Source of the DNA: Maea johnstoni
Taxonomy: Eukaryota; Annelida; Polychaeta; Spionida; Magelonidae
DNA: 64,000 nucleotides
Direction of reading: 5' to 3'
Assembly (NCBI GenBank): GCA_963942565.1
Contig: CAWWDR010001049.1
Span: 124,001 to 188,000, forward strand
This document shows positions 28,805 to 37,723 of this stretch, in pieces. Under the pieces are notes generated by a model. It searched no databases and was not told the origin of the DNA. It saw only the letters and a program-made list of their open reading frames with translations. How positions within the stretch are numbered: the stretch's first letter is position 1; each line of letters begins with the position of its first letter. The translations under genes were made by a program, and so were the position numbers.

Positions 28805-29903
28805 AACTGCTTACCTTTTCTGTAATACTCGATACATCGACCCGGTACACACCCATGTGTGGCTCAGATGGTTTCTTTCCCTGGAAGAAGACATATTTAC
28901 CATCGCGGGAGAAGGAGGGATGATGATTGTCGTATTTGACCTCACCACTGATGACAACCGAGTCTCTCGAGCCGAATCGGTAGAGACGGACCACATGTTC
29001 CAGGTGAATATCGCCAACCCACCACTTTTTGTCAGGAGAAATAGAAATATGGTTTCCCTGTCCCCTGCCGGCAGGACGCTTGATGACCTTGCCTTTGAGG
29101 TTGAATAATCCAGGGTGCTGATTGCCTGCAAAGAGAGTCTTATCGTCCAGCCATAGCACATGGCCGTTGTGGCAGCGACCAATGTCATTGGGCCCGAGAT
29201 AGCTGTGAATAGAACCGTCTTCGGCGTTCAGAATAAAAGCAAACTCCTGACGTTTCCTGCTGTCATAGACGACGACATGCAGCTTTGTATCACTGGGATT
29301 CTGATGGATATAGGTAGCCTCGGCATCTTCCCATTGCCCATTGTAGTATTTTACCAGGTCCTTCATGTCAGTGACCAGGTGAAGCTCAGGTTTCGTCGGT
29401 GATGTAGGATCAAGCCAATACCAGCCCTTATTTCCCAGGTCCGTGCACTTGCTGCTGGAATTCCAATGAGGCTCTACATCGCCGCGAATTCCAACATACA
29501 GTTTATGGGGATTAACAGGGTGACACCTCGCCAGTGGCACTTCACCATCAGATCCAGCAAATTGCCATAGAATCTTGCCAGTGCTTATCTGATACGAGAG
29601 TCCGGCATAGTAAATCAGGTCGTCGTTAACCCATACAATCACGTCGGAACCGTGCCCGCCTTCACTCAACGGTGAGGTAAAGGCTTTGTAGTGCCCGGTG
29701 AGATCACTCTTACAGAGCCAGATTTCGCATGGGTCTCCCCCGGCATTCTCTCCTTTGGCGCTCTGGGGCTGATTCTCCCCCGGAAAGTAGCGAAATGCGT
29801 ACTTTGTACCATCCGGACTATCGACGAACTGATGCATGTAGGTCTTAGTCTGGGACTTGGTGCCCGAGTAGATCCGTTCCGGTTTGGGAAGATCTTTAGT
29901 CAT
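28797..29903 (-). CDS. Beta-propeller protein, oligogalacturonate lyase (PL22)-like
   Basis: A 368-residue protein with repeated propeller-blade patterns: QFVDSPDGTKYAFRYF, NHISISPDKKWWVGDIH, HHPSFSRDGKYVFFQGKK. Several conserved histidines (GHGSD, CHNGHV, HHPSF) could hold a metal, as in PL22 oligogalacturonate lyases, which release unsaturated galacturonate. The match is at fold and context level only, so another propeller family is possible. It has no signal peptide. A strong AAAGGAG site precedes ATG 29903. It lies between GH105 and PL4 in a rhamnogalacturonan cluster, consistent with work on oligomers inside the cell. Confidence 0.6.
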   Translation of the reverse strand: MTKDLPKPERIYSGTKSQTKTYMHQFVDSPDGTKYAFRYFPGENQPQSAKGENAGGDPCEIWLCKSDLTGHYKAFTSPLSEGGHGSDVIVWVNDDLIYYAGLSYQISTGKILWQFAGSDGEVPLARCHPVNPHKLYVGIRGDVEPHWNSSSKCTDLGNKGWYWLDPTSPTKPELHLVTDMKDLVKYYNGQWEDAEATYIHQNPSDTKLHVVVYDSRKRQEFAFILNAEDGSIHSYLGPNDIGRCHNGHVLWLDDKTLFAGNQHPGLFNLKGKVIKRPAGRGQGNHISISPDKKWWVGDIHLEHVVRLYRFGSRDSVVISGEVKYDNHHPSFSRDGKYVFFQGKKPSEPHMGVYRVDVSSITEKVSSYE

Positions 29904-29951
29904 TTTATTGTCTCCTTTAGATTCAAATCGTGTTCGCTTTGACAGACTTAT

Positions 29952-30992
29952 TCATACATAAAGATATGCTTCTGCCAGAGTAGCCAGAACCAGACCCTGA
30001 CCCCAGCCCTGTATCCGCTTCTTTGGTACCAGTTTGTAATCGTCGGCGCTTTTCATGACCGCCGTTCCAGCCGAGACATTCATAGCCCTGCCGTCTTCGG
30101 CGATGTTATCGATCAATCCCTTTATTCCCTTATCGATGTATTCTCCGTAGACGCTCTGTCCCAGGACCTGTTCATATCCGATCAGCCCCGCCAGTATCCC
30201 GGCGGAAGCGGAAATCTCTTCATAGGCTGAAGGATCATCGAGCACCGTATGCCAGAGGCCATTTTCAGACTGCAGTCTGACCAGGGCGGCAAGCTGGTCG
30301 CGAAGGGCATCGAGAATGGTCATAAAAGATGGATTAAAGGCATCAATCAATGTCAGCGCTCCGGCGGATGTCGCTGTAGCCCAGGCATTGGCTCTGGCCC
30401 AGTACACTCCCGAAAGATTGTCTTTATTGATGTTGTCCCAGGCATGGTAATAGATATTAGTTGTGGTATTCTGCAGATATTCCTCATGCCAGTAATACTG
30501 TTTCAGTCCGTCTTTCAAATAGGCTTCGTTCTCTGTTTTTACACCCATGCGGGCCAGAAAATAAGCAGCCATAAACAGTGTATCCGCCCAGGCCTGTTCG
30601 GGAAAATTGTAATTCTGAGAGACCGTATGCTGGAAGACACCGTCGGCAAAGCGCAGGGCATCATTGGTCAGGAATTCGGCCATCTCTTTGGCCTGACCCA
30701 GATATTTCTCATCGCCCGTCGCCTCATGCAGAGTAATCAGTGTATGGCCTATGGAAACGGCATTGACTGTCAGCTTCGGTATTCCCTTATCCAGGTAGTT
30801 ATCTACCCATCCAACGAGAAAATCGAGATATTCCTGCTCTTTAAGAACTTCCCAGGCCCGGCAGATCCCGTAGAATGCCACGCCCGCCGGCCAGTCCCAG
30901 GCGAAATCCATAGCCATTGTCCGTCTCACTACGAGGTCGATATTTTTTTTGATGATTTCCGCATCAATTGTGCTCTGTTTTTCGCTGCTCAT
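29952..30992 (-). CDS. Unsaturated rhamnogalacturonyl hydrolase, GH105
   Basis: A 346-residue alpha/alpha-barrel hydrolase. The start is ATG 30992 (MSSEKQSTID), with AAGGAAG 8 nt upstream; the longer TTG frame overlaps the stop of the previous gene. MAMDFAWDWPAGVAFYGICR, PEQAWADTLFMAAYFLAR, SGVYWARANAWATAT and RIQGWGQGLVLATLAEAYL are GH88/GH105 landmarks, with the catalytic Asp in WADTLF. It removes the unsaturated uronate that lyases leave at the non-reducing end of rhamnogalacturonan pieces. It is followed by the PL22-like propeller and PL4 genes. Confidence 0.88.
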   Translation of the reverse strand: MSSEKQSTIDAEIIKKNIDLVVRRTMAMDFAWDWPAGVAFYGICRAWEVLKEQEYLDFLVGWVDNYLDKGIPKLTVNAVSIGHTLITLHEATGDEKYLGQAKEMAEFLTNDALRFADGVFQHTVSQNYNFPEQAWADTLFMAAYFLARMGVKTENEAYLKDGLKQYYWHEEYLQNTTTNIYYHAWDNINKDNLSGVYWARANAWATATSAGALTLIDAFNPSFMTILDALRDQLAALVRLQSENGLWHTVLDDPSAYEEISASAGILAGLIGYEQVLGQSVYGEYIDKGIKGLIDNIAEDGRAMNVSAGTAVMKSADDYKLVPKKRIQGWGQGLVLATLAEAYLYV

Positions 30993-31012
30993 TATAGTTT
31001 CTTCCTTTCTCT

Positions 31013-31858
31013 TCAAATATCCAGTTTGTCCATTACACTTTGCAGATACTGCCGGCTTTCCTTCAGTTCTTCACCTCTCAAATCTTCGATTATGATATCG
31101 ATGCCCGATTTTTGTTTGTTCGCCAGGGACAGTAGATGTTCAAAATCCATAGCTCCCCGACCGAGAGGAACGGTTTTTATCTGATCGTCTTCAATAACAA
31201 AATCTTTGGCATGAATCACAATGATTTTGTCTCCAAATAATTCGTAGCACTCTTCAATAATCTCTTTCACTTCCCTGTAATTGCCCATATGAAGCAGATT
31301 CACCGGATCGAGAATTACCTGCAGATTGTCCGAATCAACCGCATCGAGAAGGCGCTTCATCCTTTGGGGCGTGGAGATGACGAAGTTGTACAATCCCTCG
31401 ACGCCGACCATGACGCCATGGCGTTCGGCAACCGCAACGAAATCTCTGAATATTTCGAGAACGGTCTGAAAGGCTTCTTCGCCGTGGTTGTCGGGATGGT
31501 AGGACATATCGGCGTTGTACGAACCTGTTTCGGTCCCCACCAGAGGACAGCCGAAATCCCGGGCGTACCGCAGATATTCTTTGAACCGGTCCACGCTCTC
31601 TTTCAGCTTCTCTTCATCCTGTTCCAGCAGATTGAAATAGCTGCCTATAAGGGCTATGTGAATGTTCCGCTTCTCAAATTCCCGGCCTATGCTCCAGGCC
31701 AGACCGTGGGACAGGCATCCCGGTTTTTCAATGACCCCTTTTATGCTTCTGTATGCCACCAGCTGAAGGGCTTCCATCCCCGCTTTCCGCATATCCTCAG
31801 CCAGCTTCGAAGCGCTGGTCAAACCGGCTCCCACATCATGTCCTCTCGTTCCGATCAT
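31013..31858 (-). CDS. Sugar phosphate isomerase/epimerase (xylose isomerase-like TIM barrel)
   Basis: A 281-residue AP-endonuclease-2-type TIM barrel. ATG 31858 (MIGTRGHDVGAG) is preceded by GAGGAA; the 33 extra codons upstream overlap the previous gene. Metal ligands can be followed along the barrel: Glu in MVGVEGLYNF, Asp/His in VILDPVNLLHMGN, His and Asp in VIHAKDFVI and Glu in IIIEDLRG. Members isomerise or epimerise sugars or keto-sugars. Here the likely substrate is a product of galacturonate or rhamnose breakdown, but this is inference from context. Confidence 0.8.
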   Translation of the reverse strand: MIGTRGHDVGAGLTSASKLAEDMRKAGMEALQLVAYRSIKGVIEKPGCLSHGLAWSIGREFEKRNIHIALIGSYFNLLEQDEEKLKESVDRFKEYLRYARDFGCPLVGTETGSYNADMSYHPDNHGEEAFQTVLEIFRDFVAVAERHGVMVGVEGLYNFVISTPQRMKRLLDAVDSDNLQVILDPVNLLHMGNYREVKEIIEECYELFGDKIIVIHAKDFVIEDDQIKTVPLGRGAMDFEHLLSLANKQKSGIDIIIEDLRGEELKESRQYLQSVMDKLDI

Positions 31859-31884
31859 ATCTGTTTCCTCTTCATTATTTAGAA

Positions 31885-32946
31885 TTAAAGAACCGGTAGT
31901 TCCCGTCTCACAAAAGCAGTAATAGCCTGAGCCTCTTCGACACTGCCTGCATCGCATACTAGGTCTGTTTTGGCTGTTTTCAGAAAATCGATATTCTCTT
32001 TTATCTCGTCAAATGTGATAAAGAGTTTCATAATTTTGTTTCCAAAGAGATTTTTGTGATTTTTATACACTTCGATTCCTCTTGGCTGGTTCGGGTCCGG
32101 CGCCAGCTCAAAATACTGCAGTTTATCGATTTCCAGAATCTCTTTAAATGCCTGAGTCCCAGCCGTATGGAGATGCATAAAGGCGGAATCGTACTTATCC
32201 ACCAGCTCCCTTGTATAAGGTTTTCCGAACTCTGTAAAAATACCAGGAGAACACATGACCGAAGCATCCTCCGAGAGATGGCCGATGGCATCGCCTTTCA
32301 TCCACACATCGGTTCCGCTGATCGCACCACCATAAAAATCCCCAATCACGCTTTTCTGCCTGGAAACATACCATTCACAGGCTTCGGTGCAGAATTTCAA
32401 AAGCTTGTGCAGCTCTTCGGGATAGTCGTAGAAATCCATAAATAGATCATTACCGCGCAGAGCGTTGGCCATATCCAGAGGAGACATGGAACCTCTCTGT
32501 TTGACTGCAAAAATACCCTCACCCTTTTCCCTGTAATAAGCCAGTCCGTCTACGACCATACGGAGCCATGCATTGTCTTCGCGAAGTTCGAGTTGATCAA
32601 TATCGACATAATCTTTAAGAATCGCATGGTGCCAGCTCGTGTCTTCGCTGAAATCCACCTCGCCGCCAACAAAAGCCGAGTGTTCGGCAATGCCGTACCG
32701 GGGATAGAGAGCGGGAATGGAATCGTCAGGTATAAGCTTTTTTTTCTGCCATGAGCACTCAAGTGCTTTGATATTCTCATCGAGAAAGGGCTCCATTTCC
32801 TCAGGAAAGTTCCATTTATCCAGCCCTTTGACCTTATAGGCTTCCTGTTTCAGATTCACTTTGACCAGAGCGTCTCCGCTTTTTCCGTTTGTTGTAAAAC
32901 GGATTGTCCGGTCCATTACATCATCAATATCATTTCTTAATTTCAT
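31885..32946 (-). CDS. Uroporphyrinogen decarboxylase-like (UROD superfamily) protein
   Basis: A 353-residue UROD/MtaA superfamily TIM barrel, seen in GSMSPLDMANALRGNDLFMD, EELHKLLKFCTEACEWY and SAFMHLHTAGTQAFKEI. The HxCG zinc motif of corrinoid methyltransferases is HTAG here, so the cysteine is missing and methyl transfer by that mechanism is doubtful. True UROD is unlikely, since no haem genes are near. UROD-like genes of this kind are common in sugar clusters of anaerobes with unknown function. The first 13 codons closely resemble those of the neighbouring GH106 gene. Confidence 0.7.
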   Translation of the reverse strand: MKLRNDIDDVMDRTIRFTTNGKSGDALVKVNLKQEAYKVKGLDKWNFPEEMEPFLDENIKALECSWQKKKLIPDDSIPALYPRYGIAEHSAFVGGEVDFSEDTSWHHAILKDYVDIDQLELREDNAWLRMVVDGLAYYREKGEGIFAVKQRGSMSPLDMANALRGNDLFMDFYDYPEELHKLLKFCTEACEWYVSRQKSVIGDFYGGAISGTDVWMKGDAIGHLSEDASVMCSPGIFTEFGKPYTRELVDKYDSAFMHLHTAGTQAFKEILEIDKLQYFELAPDPNQPRGIEVYKNHKNLFGNKIMKLFITFDEIKENIDFLKTAKTDLVCDAGSVEEAQAITAFVRRELPVL

Positions 32947-32966
32947 ATAATTACTCCATGGTTAAT

Positions 32967-35426
32967 TTATTTATAGCAAACCAGCAATCGTACAGGTCCT
33001 TTCAAACCGTATGGATAATCAGTTCCCATTAGCTCATTTATCCGACTGGCAGCGGTTTTTATGGTTATAGTATTTTCACCGACTTTGATATTATCTGTTA
33101 TATCCAGGATATAAGGTTTCCACATCTTCACTCCTACATGGTTTCCATTCACTTCAACTTCTGCGATCTCATAAACTTCTCCCATATCAAGAATGATTCG
33201 GTCTGCAGCGTCATTGTCCGATAATTCAAAAGAATCTTTATATAGCAGATTTCCATCAGGCAGCGGATATTGTTGAAGTGGAAAAACATTTTTACAGGTT
33301 TCAACGAAATCATTTTCTGAAAGATACAGAGGTTCCTGATCCGGATCAATTCGGATAATGCCGCTAGATCGCCTTTCCAGTTTTACAGGATAATGTAATT
33401 CGGATTCAGAGCTTTCCGATGACGCAAGGGGCCGGATTTCTCCCGTCCAGGGATCCCAATATTCAGCGGCCCCAAAGACGCCGGCAGCGAGAGTTCCTCT
33501 GATTTCCTCTTCCCCTTCATTAACAAGCAGGATGAAATGATTTTCCTGCTTTGTGACATGACATATACGCAGATCCTTATTCAGCGGAAAAAAAGAAGTC
33601 TTGATTTCAGCGGATTTTTTTAAAAGATCTGCAATCTGCTCACAATTCCGCATGATCCGGAAAGGATTCTTTTCCGATAACCGGTTCCCCCCATTAAGAC
33701 CCGTAACAATGCCGCCGTTCCCGCAAAAGGAGCGCAGCAGATCTAAAATCTTCGGAGACAGCAAAGAAAAATCCTCGACAATTAGTATTTTATATTGCTG
33801 GGAGTGAAGGCGGATGTAACTATGTTCCATCCTGCACTGTTCAGACAATAGCAGACGTTCCTCCAGATAATTGAACTCTATCTGGTTTTGGAACAGAACT
33901 TCCGGAACTCTCCACGGCAGATGATCTTCCCGGCACAAAACCGCTATTTCAGTCTGATTAACAACATCCGTCATCAGCCAGCTCATCCGTTTTATATAAC
34001 TGGAAATTGAGGAATAATGCTTCCACCAGATATTATTAGGTCCCACATCGGGCGGCCTTTCTCCGAATCTTTTCTCACCATCTATGGAATAAAAAAAAGC
34101 ATGGGGATAAATCAAGTTTACCCCCCGGACAAACAGCCAGTCCAGGTACCACTTCATATCATCCATGGAAAATGCCCAATGTTCACCATTGGGACCGCAG
34201 CAGCCGAAACATTCATTGGAATTTCTCCTTTTTCCACTATGCCTGGCTGCATCTGAGGAACATTTTCCCTGAGTGCTGTGCTCTCCTTCCAGAGCAAGTC
34301 CGTTTTCAGGAGCCACCCAGCGCCAGACAAGGTCCTGTCCCGGTATATGAAAATAATCCAATAATCCTATTTGATCACTTTTTTGAGGATGACCAGTAAG
34401 GGCAATTTGATGATTTTCACACCACTGTGCAATCGGTTTATAATAAGCAGTTTCCATTTTTTTAATGACAACGGACTGATAGCTGCTGCGGATTTTCTCA
34501 GTTTCAGCACCGCCATCCAGCCATAGGGCCGGTAAATCCAGTTCGGAATTCCCGTTGTCCTGATAGCAGGTCAGAAAATCTTCAGTCCAGGGGATAAGAT
34601 CCGGCAGATGGTTTCTTCCCAAAATATCCGGTTCGTCTGTAAACATGGCAATTATTGTACTGCCGAAATACAATGACAGCCTCTGAAAATACTTCTCATG
34701 AGTGAGTCTGATAAATTTCCGAACAGCCGCGGGATTCAATAGATCGGCAGAAAGAGGCGCATTGGGCTCTCCATCATCCTCTCCGAAGTGAATTCCACGT
34801 ATAGTGCCTCCGGAAAAACACTCCATAAAAACCAGAACAGCCCTTTCTTTCGGATCTGTTGTTTCAAAAAACAAAGATGGAATAATCACTCTGCTATTCA
34901 GGATGGAACACTTATGAACATACTTCGGGGTATAAGAATCGCCACATTTTTTCTCAACAGCCAAAACACTTACAACACGCTCATCCCGAGTCGGTTTTAC
35001 ATATATGTCCCGTCCCTCTTTAACAGGGTATTCTATCATTTTTAAACCGCGGGATGCGTAACCGGGATCATCCTTTACCACCATTCCATGGGCCGACCCC
35101 GAAGGGTACATAGCCTCATCGTAGAGCACAATACGCATATTCTGAGATGCGGCTTCTTTCGTAACAAACTCAACCAGATCCAGAAAACGGGGAGACATAT
35201 ATTCAATACACTCGGGAATTCCGATTCGCGGATGAATGACAAACCCATTGACCCCTTTGCTTTTAAAGTCAATAAGCTGACGCTTCAGCTCCTCTTCCTC
35301 CAGTTCTTCATTCCAGAACCAGAAAGGTATCGGTGTAAACTCATCGGCCGGATTAATAAACTGTTCTTTCAGGGAATCCGTCAACTTTCGGTCCAATTGT
35401 TCATCTATATCATCTCTTAATTTCAT
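32967..35426 (-). CDS. Alpha-L-rhamnosidase-like glycosidase, GH106 family
   Basis: An 819-residue glycosidase. After a short leader, FTPIPFWFWNEELEEEELKR (from about residue 30) and GVNGFVIHPRIGIPECIEYM, then RIVLYDEAMYPSGSAHG, are the GH106 N-terminal barrel landmarks. The barrel is followed by a C-terminal jelly-roll (about 735-819; IAEVEVNGNHVGVKMWKPYI). GH106 enzymes take rhamnose from rhamnogalacturonan and other polysaccharides. No signal peptide is seen. It is slightly shorter than many GH106 proteins. It lies 11 nt after the PL26-like gene in the same operon. Confidence 0.75.
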   Translation of the reverse strand: MKLRDDIDEQLDRKLTDSLKEQFINPADEFTPIPFWFWNEELEEEELKRQLIDFKSKGVNGFVIHPRIGIPECIEYMSPRFLDLVEFVTKEAASQNMRIVLYDEAMYPSGSAHGMVVKDDPGYASRGLKMIEYPVKEGRDIYVKPTRDERVVSVLAVEKKCGDSYTPKYVHKCSILNSRVIIPSLFFETTDPKERAVLVFMECFSGGTIRGIHFGEDDGEPNAPLSADLLNPAAVRKFIRLTHEKYFQRLSLYFGSTIIAMFTDEPDILGRNHLPDLIPWTEDFLTCYQDNGNSELDLPALWLDGGAETEKIRSSYQSVVIKKMETAYYKPIAQWCENHQIALTGHPQKSDQIGLLDYFHIPGQDLVWRWVAPENGLALEGEHSTQGKCSSDAARHSGKRRNSNECFGCCGPNGEHWAFSMDDMKWYLDWLFVRGVNLIYPHAFFYSIDGEKRFGERPPDVGPNNIWWKHYSSISSYIKRMSWLMTDVVNQTEIAVLCREDHLPWRVPEVLFQNQIEFNYLEERLLLSEQCRMEHSYIRLHSQQYKILIVEDFSLLSPKILDLLRSFCGNGGIVTGLNGGNRLSEKNPFRIMRNCEQIADLLKKSAEIKTSFFPLNKDLRICHVTKQENHFILLVNEGEEEIRGTLAAGVFGAAEYWDPWTGEIRPLASSESSESELHYPVKLERRSSGIIRIDPDQEPLYLSENDFVETCKNVFPLQQYPLPDGNLLYKDSFELSDNDAADRIILDMGEVYEIAEVEVNGNHVGVKMWKPYILDITDNIKVGENTITIKTAASRINELMGTDYPYGLKGPVRLLVCYK

Positions 35427-35437
35427 TGAACAAAGCC

Positions 35438-37549
35438 TTATGCCCTTCTGAACCCTGATGGTTCCTCACTCCTGATGAGGATTTCCACGCCATCCAATGT
35501 TTCGGGCAGCTGCGGCCGGATAAATTCCAGGGAAACAATCATATTGAGACACCACTGGGCGACAAAATTGGTTGATATCCAGGGGATCTCCTCTCCTATG
35601 GCTTCACCGCTACTGTTATACATTGTTTCTCTTTTGAATCCCTCACGATCACCTTGATTGATCAAACCCTGTAAGAGCTGTCGCCAGGCTCGTTCCGCCG
35701 TATCGTCATCTTTGAGATACCAGGCGCCATAGGCACCCATCGCCGTAGCCATCATGGGAAGAGAGAACTGCCTCTCGCCGATCAAACCATTGGACTCCCG
35801 AATCTGGTCCTCGCGATCGAGAAAATAGAACCGGCCGTAGTCGGCCATCATCCTGTTCCACTCAGGATCGTCAAGCCAGTCAGCCATTTCCATCCAGATC
35901 TGAGGTGATCCCATACAGATCTGCAGATGGGTTCCTCCGGAGGCGCATTCTCCTATATAGCGGAGGCTCGCGTCCCGGGGATTAAATTCGAAATCGGGGC
36001 CGGAGATCAATTGCAGAGGAGCGGCTTTGATATCTTTTATGCCCTGAAGGATTTTATCCCTGTATGATGTATCGTTAGTGCGCTCCCATTGAGTCATCCA
36101 GTTTGAGCAGAGGGAAGACCAATCCGGTCCGCTTCTTGCATGGTTGGGATAAACCATCTGATCCTTCTCGTAAAAATCGCCCAGAGGATCCCGGTTTAAG
36201 TATGACTCTTCGCCATCCTTTAACTCTTCAAAAATATCCTCCATACGCCGGTCATCGGTCAGATAATAATAGACCCTGTGGTGGCCGGCCATGGCGATTC
36301 TTGCTTCTTTGCAGGGACACCCCCAATGACGGACGTTGTGTCTCGATCCAAGGCCTTTGTAAGGTCCTTTATGATAGACATCCACTTCCGATGTATGGCG
36401 CGTCAGTTTCTCCGCCAGCTTAAAGGCTTTGGGATTACCGCTGCGCAAAAAGGCATACCAGAGCCAGAGCGTGGGAACCAGTTCCGTATTGTCCCAGGCG
36501 TATCCGCCCATATCATAGCGCCACTGTTGGCGAACCGCATCGTAGGTATGCATGAAGTCCCCGTAATTGAACATGCCATACCATCCTCTCTGCTCCACTT
36601 CCCTATCGTAGAAGTCCAGGATGTCATCCATCTGCTGTTCAATCCATTCTTCCGTTTCGTTTTCCCTGCGGGGGAGAGACCAGTAACCGAAGGCCCTGCA
36701 ACGATGGTAATACCCGGGATCGGCCACATAGAGAACCGGATTTTCGACCTTCTGTACAAAGGCAGTGATCTCATTGTCAGAGGGAATTAATTTACCGGAT
36801 AATCGTAAGGAAAATTCTGAGGTATTCGCTATGCCGTAAGGGGTGGCGCCGAAATAGTCGTAACCTTCGTAACAAACCGAATTGTATCCGCGACGGGCAT
36901 AGTGTCTGAAATCCATGGCTTCCGCCGAGGGAGACCATAACCAGATAAAAATATCAGCCTGATCCTTATCCAGCCCCTTAAATGTATATCCCGAAGGATA
37001 TTTCTCCCGGAAATCCCTCGTGGCTATCATTACTGATCCCTTTTCGGAGCCCAGTGAAGCCCCCCCGCCGGAACGTCTTCCATGGATCACATCGAGAGAA
37101 CAGAGATCTTCTCCCTCCTGTTTCTTGCGAAGGACGAAGTGATCGCTGGTGACAAATTTTTCAGGATGGGCCTTAAATTCTTCATGAGCCATCTCTTCTG
37201 TTATATTGATCTCTTTAAATAGCTTATTGAAATAACTCTCCTGCCTCATCTGACCTTCAATATCAGTAAAAATCATGGATTTCTGTTCTTCTGTAGGAGG
37301 CTTATCCTCTGGAAACTGTTTCAGAACACCTTCCATAGCTTTATTAACACTTTTGACATCTACCTGGGGAACTTCTTCCTCCGCCTTAAGCAGAAAGAGA
37401 AACTGGTCAGTAACATTCCGCTCTGTGATTGTCTTAAGCTCTTCCATTGGGATCTTCATTTGTTCCGGCTGATTGGCCTGCATTTGGGAAAGCCTCTGAA
37501 ACTCTCTGTGAAACATATAGTGGGGTACGACCCGGTCATTTATAATCAT
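35438..37549 (-). CDS. Chimeric gene: SurA/PpiC-like N-terminus joined to exo-rhamnogalacturonan lyase (PL26-like)
   Basis: Residues 1 to about 143 (MIINDRVVPHYMFHREFQRL, and later HEEFKAHPEKFVTSDHFVL) look like the N-terminal helical part of a peptidyl-prolyl isomerase of the SurA/PpiC kind, without the isomerase domain. From about residue 160 the protein is PL26/PcRGLX-like exo-rhamnogalacturonan lyase: ATRDFREKYPSGYTFKGLD, WYGMFNYGDFMHTYD, YAWDNTELVPTLWLWYAF, SRHNVRHWGCPCKEARIAMA. The lyase lacks its usual N-terminal third. GC rises at the junction (about 37110). So this is probably a deletion fusion or an assembly join. Activity is uncertain. The start is ATG 37549; another ATG lies 12 nt upstream. 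Confidence 0.7.
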   Translation of the reverse strand: MIINDRVVPHYMFHREFQRLSQMQANQPEQMKIPMEELKTITERNVTDQFLFLLKAEEEVPQVDVKSVNKAMEGVLKQFPEDKPPTEEQKSMIFTDIEGQMRQESYFNKLFKEINITEEMAHEEFKAHPEKFVTSDHFVLRKKQEGEDLCSLDVIHGRRSGGGASLGSEKGSVMIATRDFREKYPSGYTFKGLDKDQADIFIWLWSPSAEAMDFRHYARRGYNSVCYEGYDYFGATPYGIANTSEFSLRLSGKLIPSDNEITAFVQKVENPVLYVADPGYYHRCRAFGYWSLPRRENETEEWIEQQMDDILDFYDREVEQRGWYGMFNYGDFMHTYDAVRQQWRYDMGGYAWDNTELVPTLWLWYAFLRSGNPKAFKLAEKLTRHTSEVDVYHKGPYKGLGSRHNVRHWGCPCKEARIAMAGHHRVYYYLTDDRRMEDIFEELKDGEESYLNRDPLGDFYEKDQMVYPNHARSGPDWSSLCSNWMTQWERTNDTSYRDKILQGIKDIKAAPLQLISGPDFEFNPRDASLRYIGECASGGTHLQICMGSPQIWMEMADWLDDPEWNRMMADYGRFYFLDREDQIRESNGLIGERQFSLPMMATAMGAYGAWYLKDDDTAERAWRQLLQGLINQGDREGFKRETMYNSSGEAIGEEIPWISTNFVAQWCLNMIVSLEFIRPQLPETLDGVEILIRSEEPSGFRRA

Positions 37550-37723
37550 AAGGATTATCATATAGAAGTTTTCACAGTGAAACCAGACCCGTTACATAAT
37601 TGTTTCACAATCCTGTGCAGAGCTGAAACTATTACCAAAGAGTTATCGACACCTACATAAATAGCCTAATGATAGAAATAAATATGAATTGATTAAAAAT
37701 GCAGTTGTTGTAGAATGATATTT

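Noticed and set aside
31885-32946. True uroporphyrinogen decarboxylase for haem synthesis
   Set aside because: It lacks haem-pathway neighbours and sits in a polysaccharide operon; the sequence is only superfamily-level similar.
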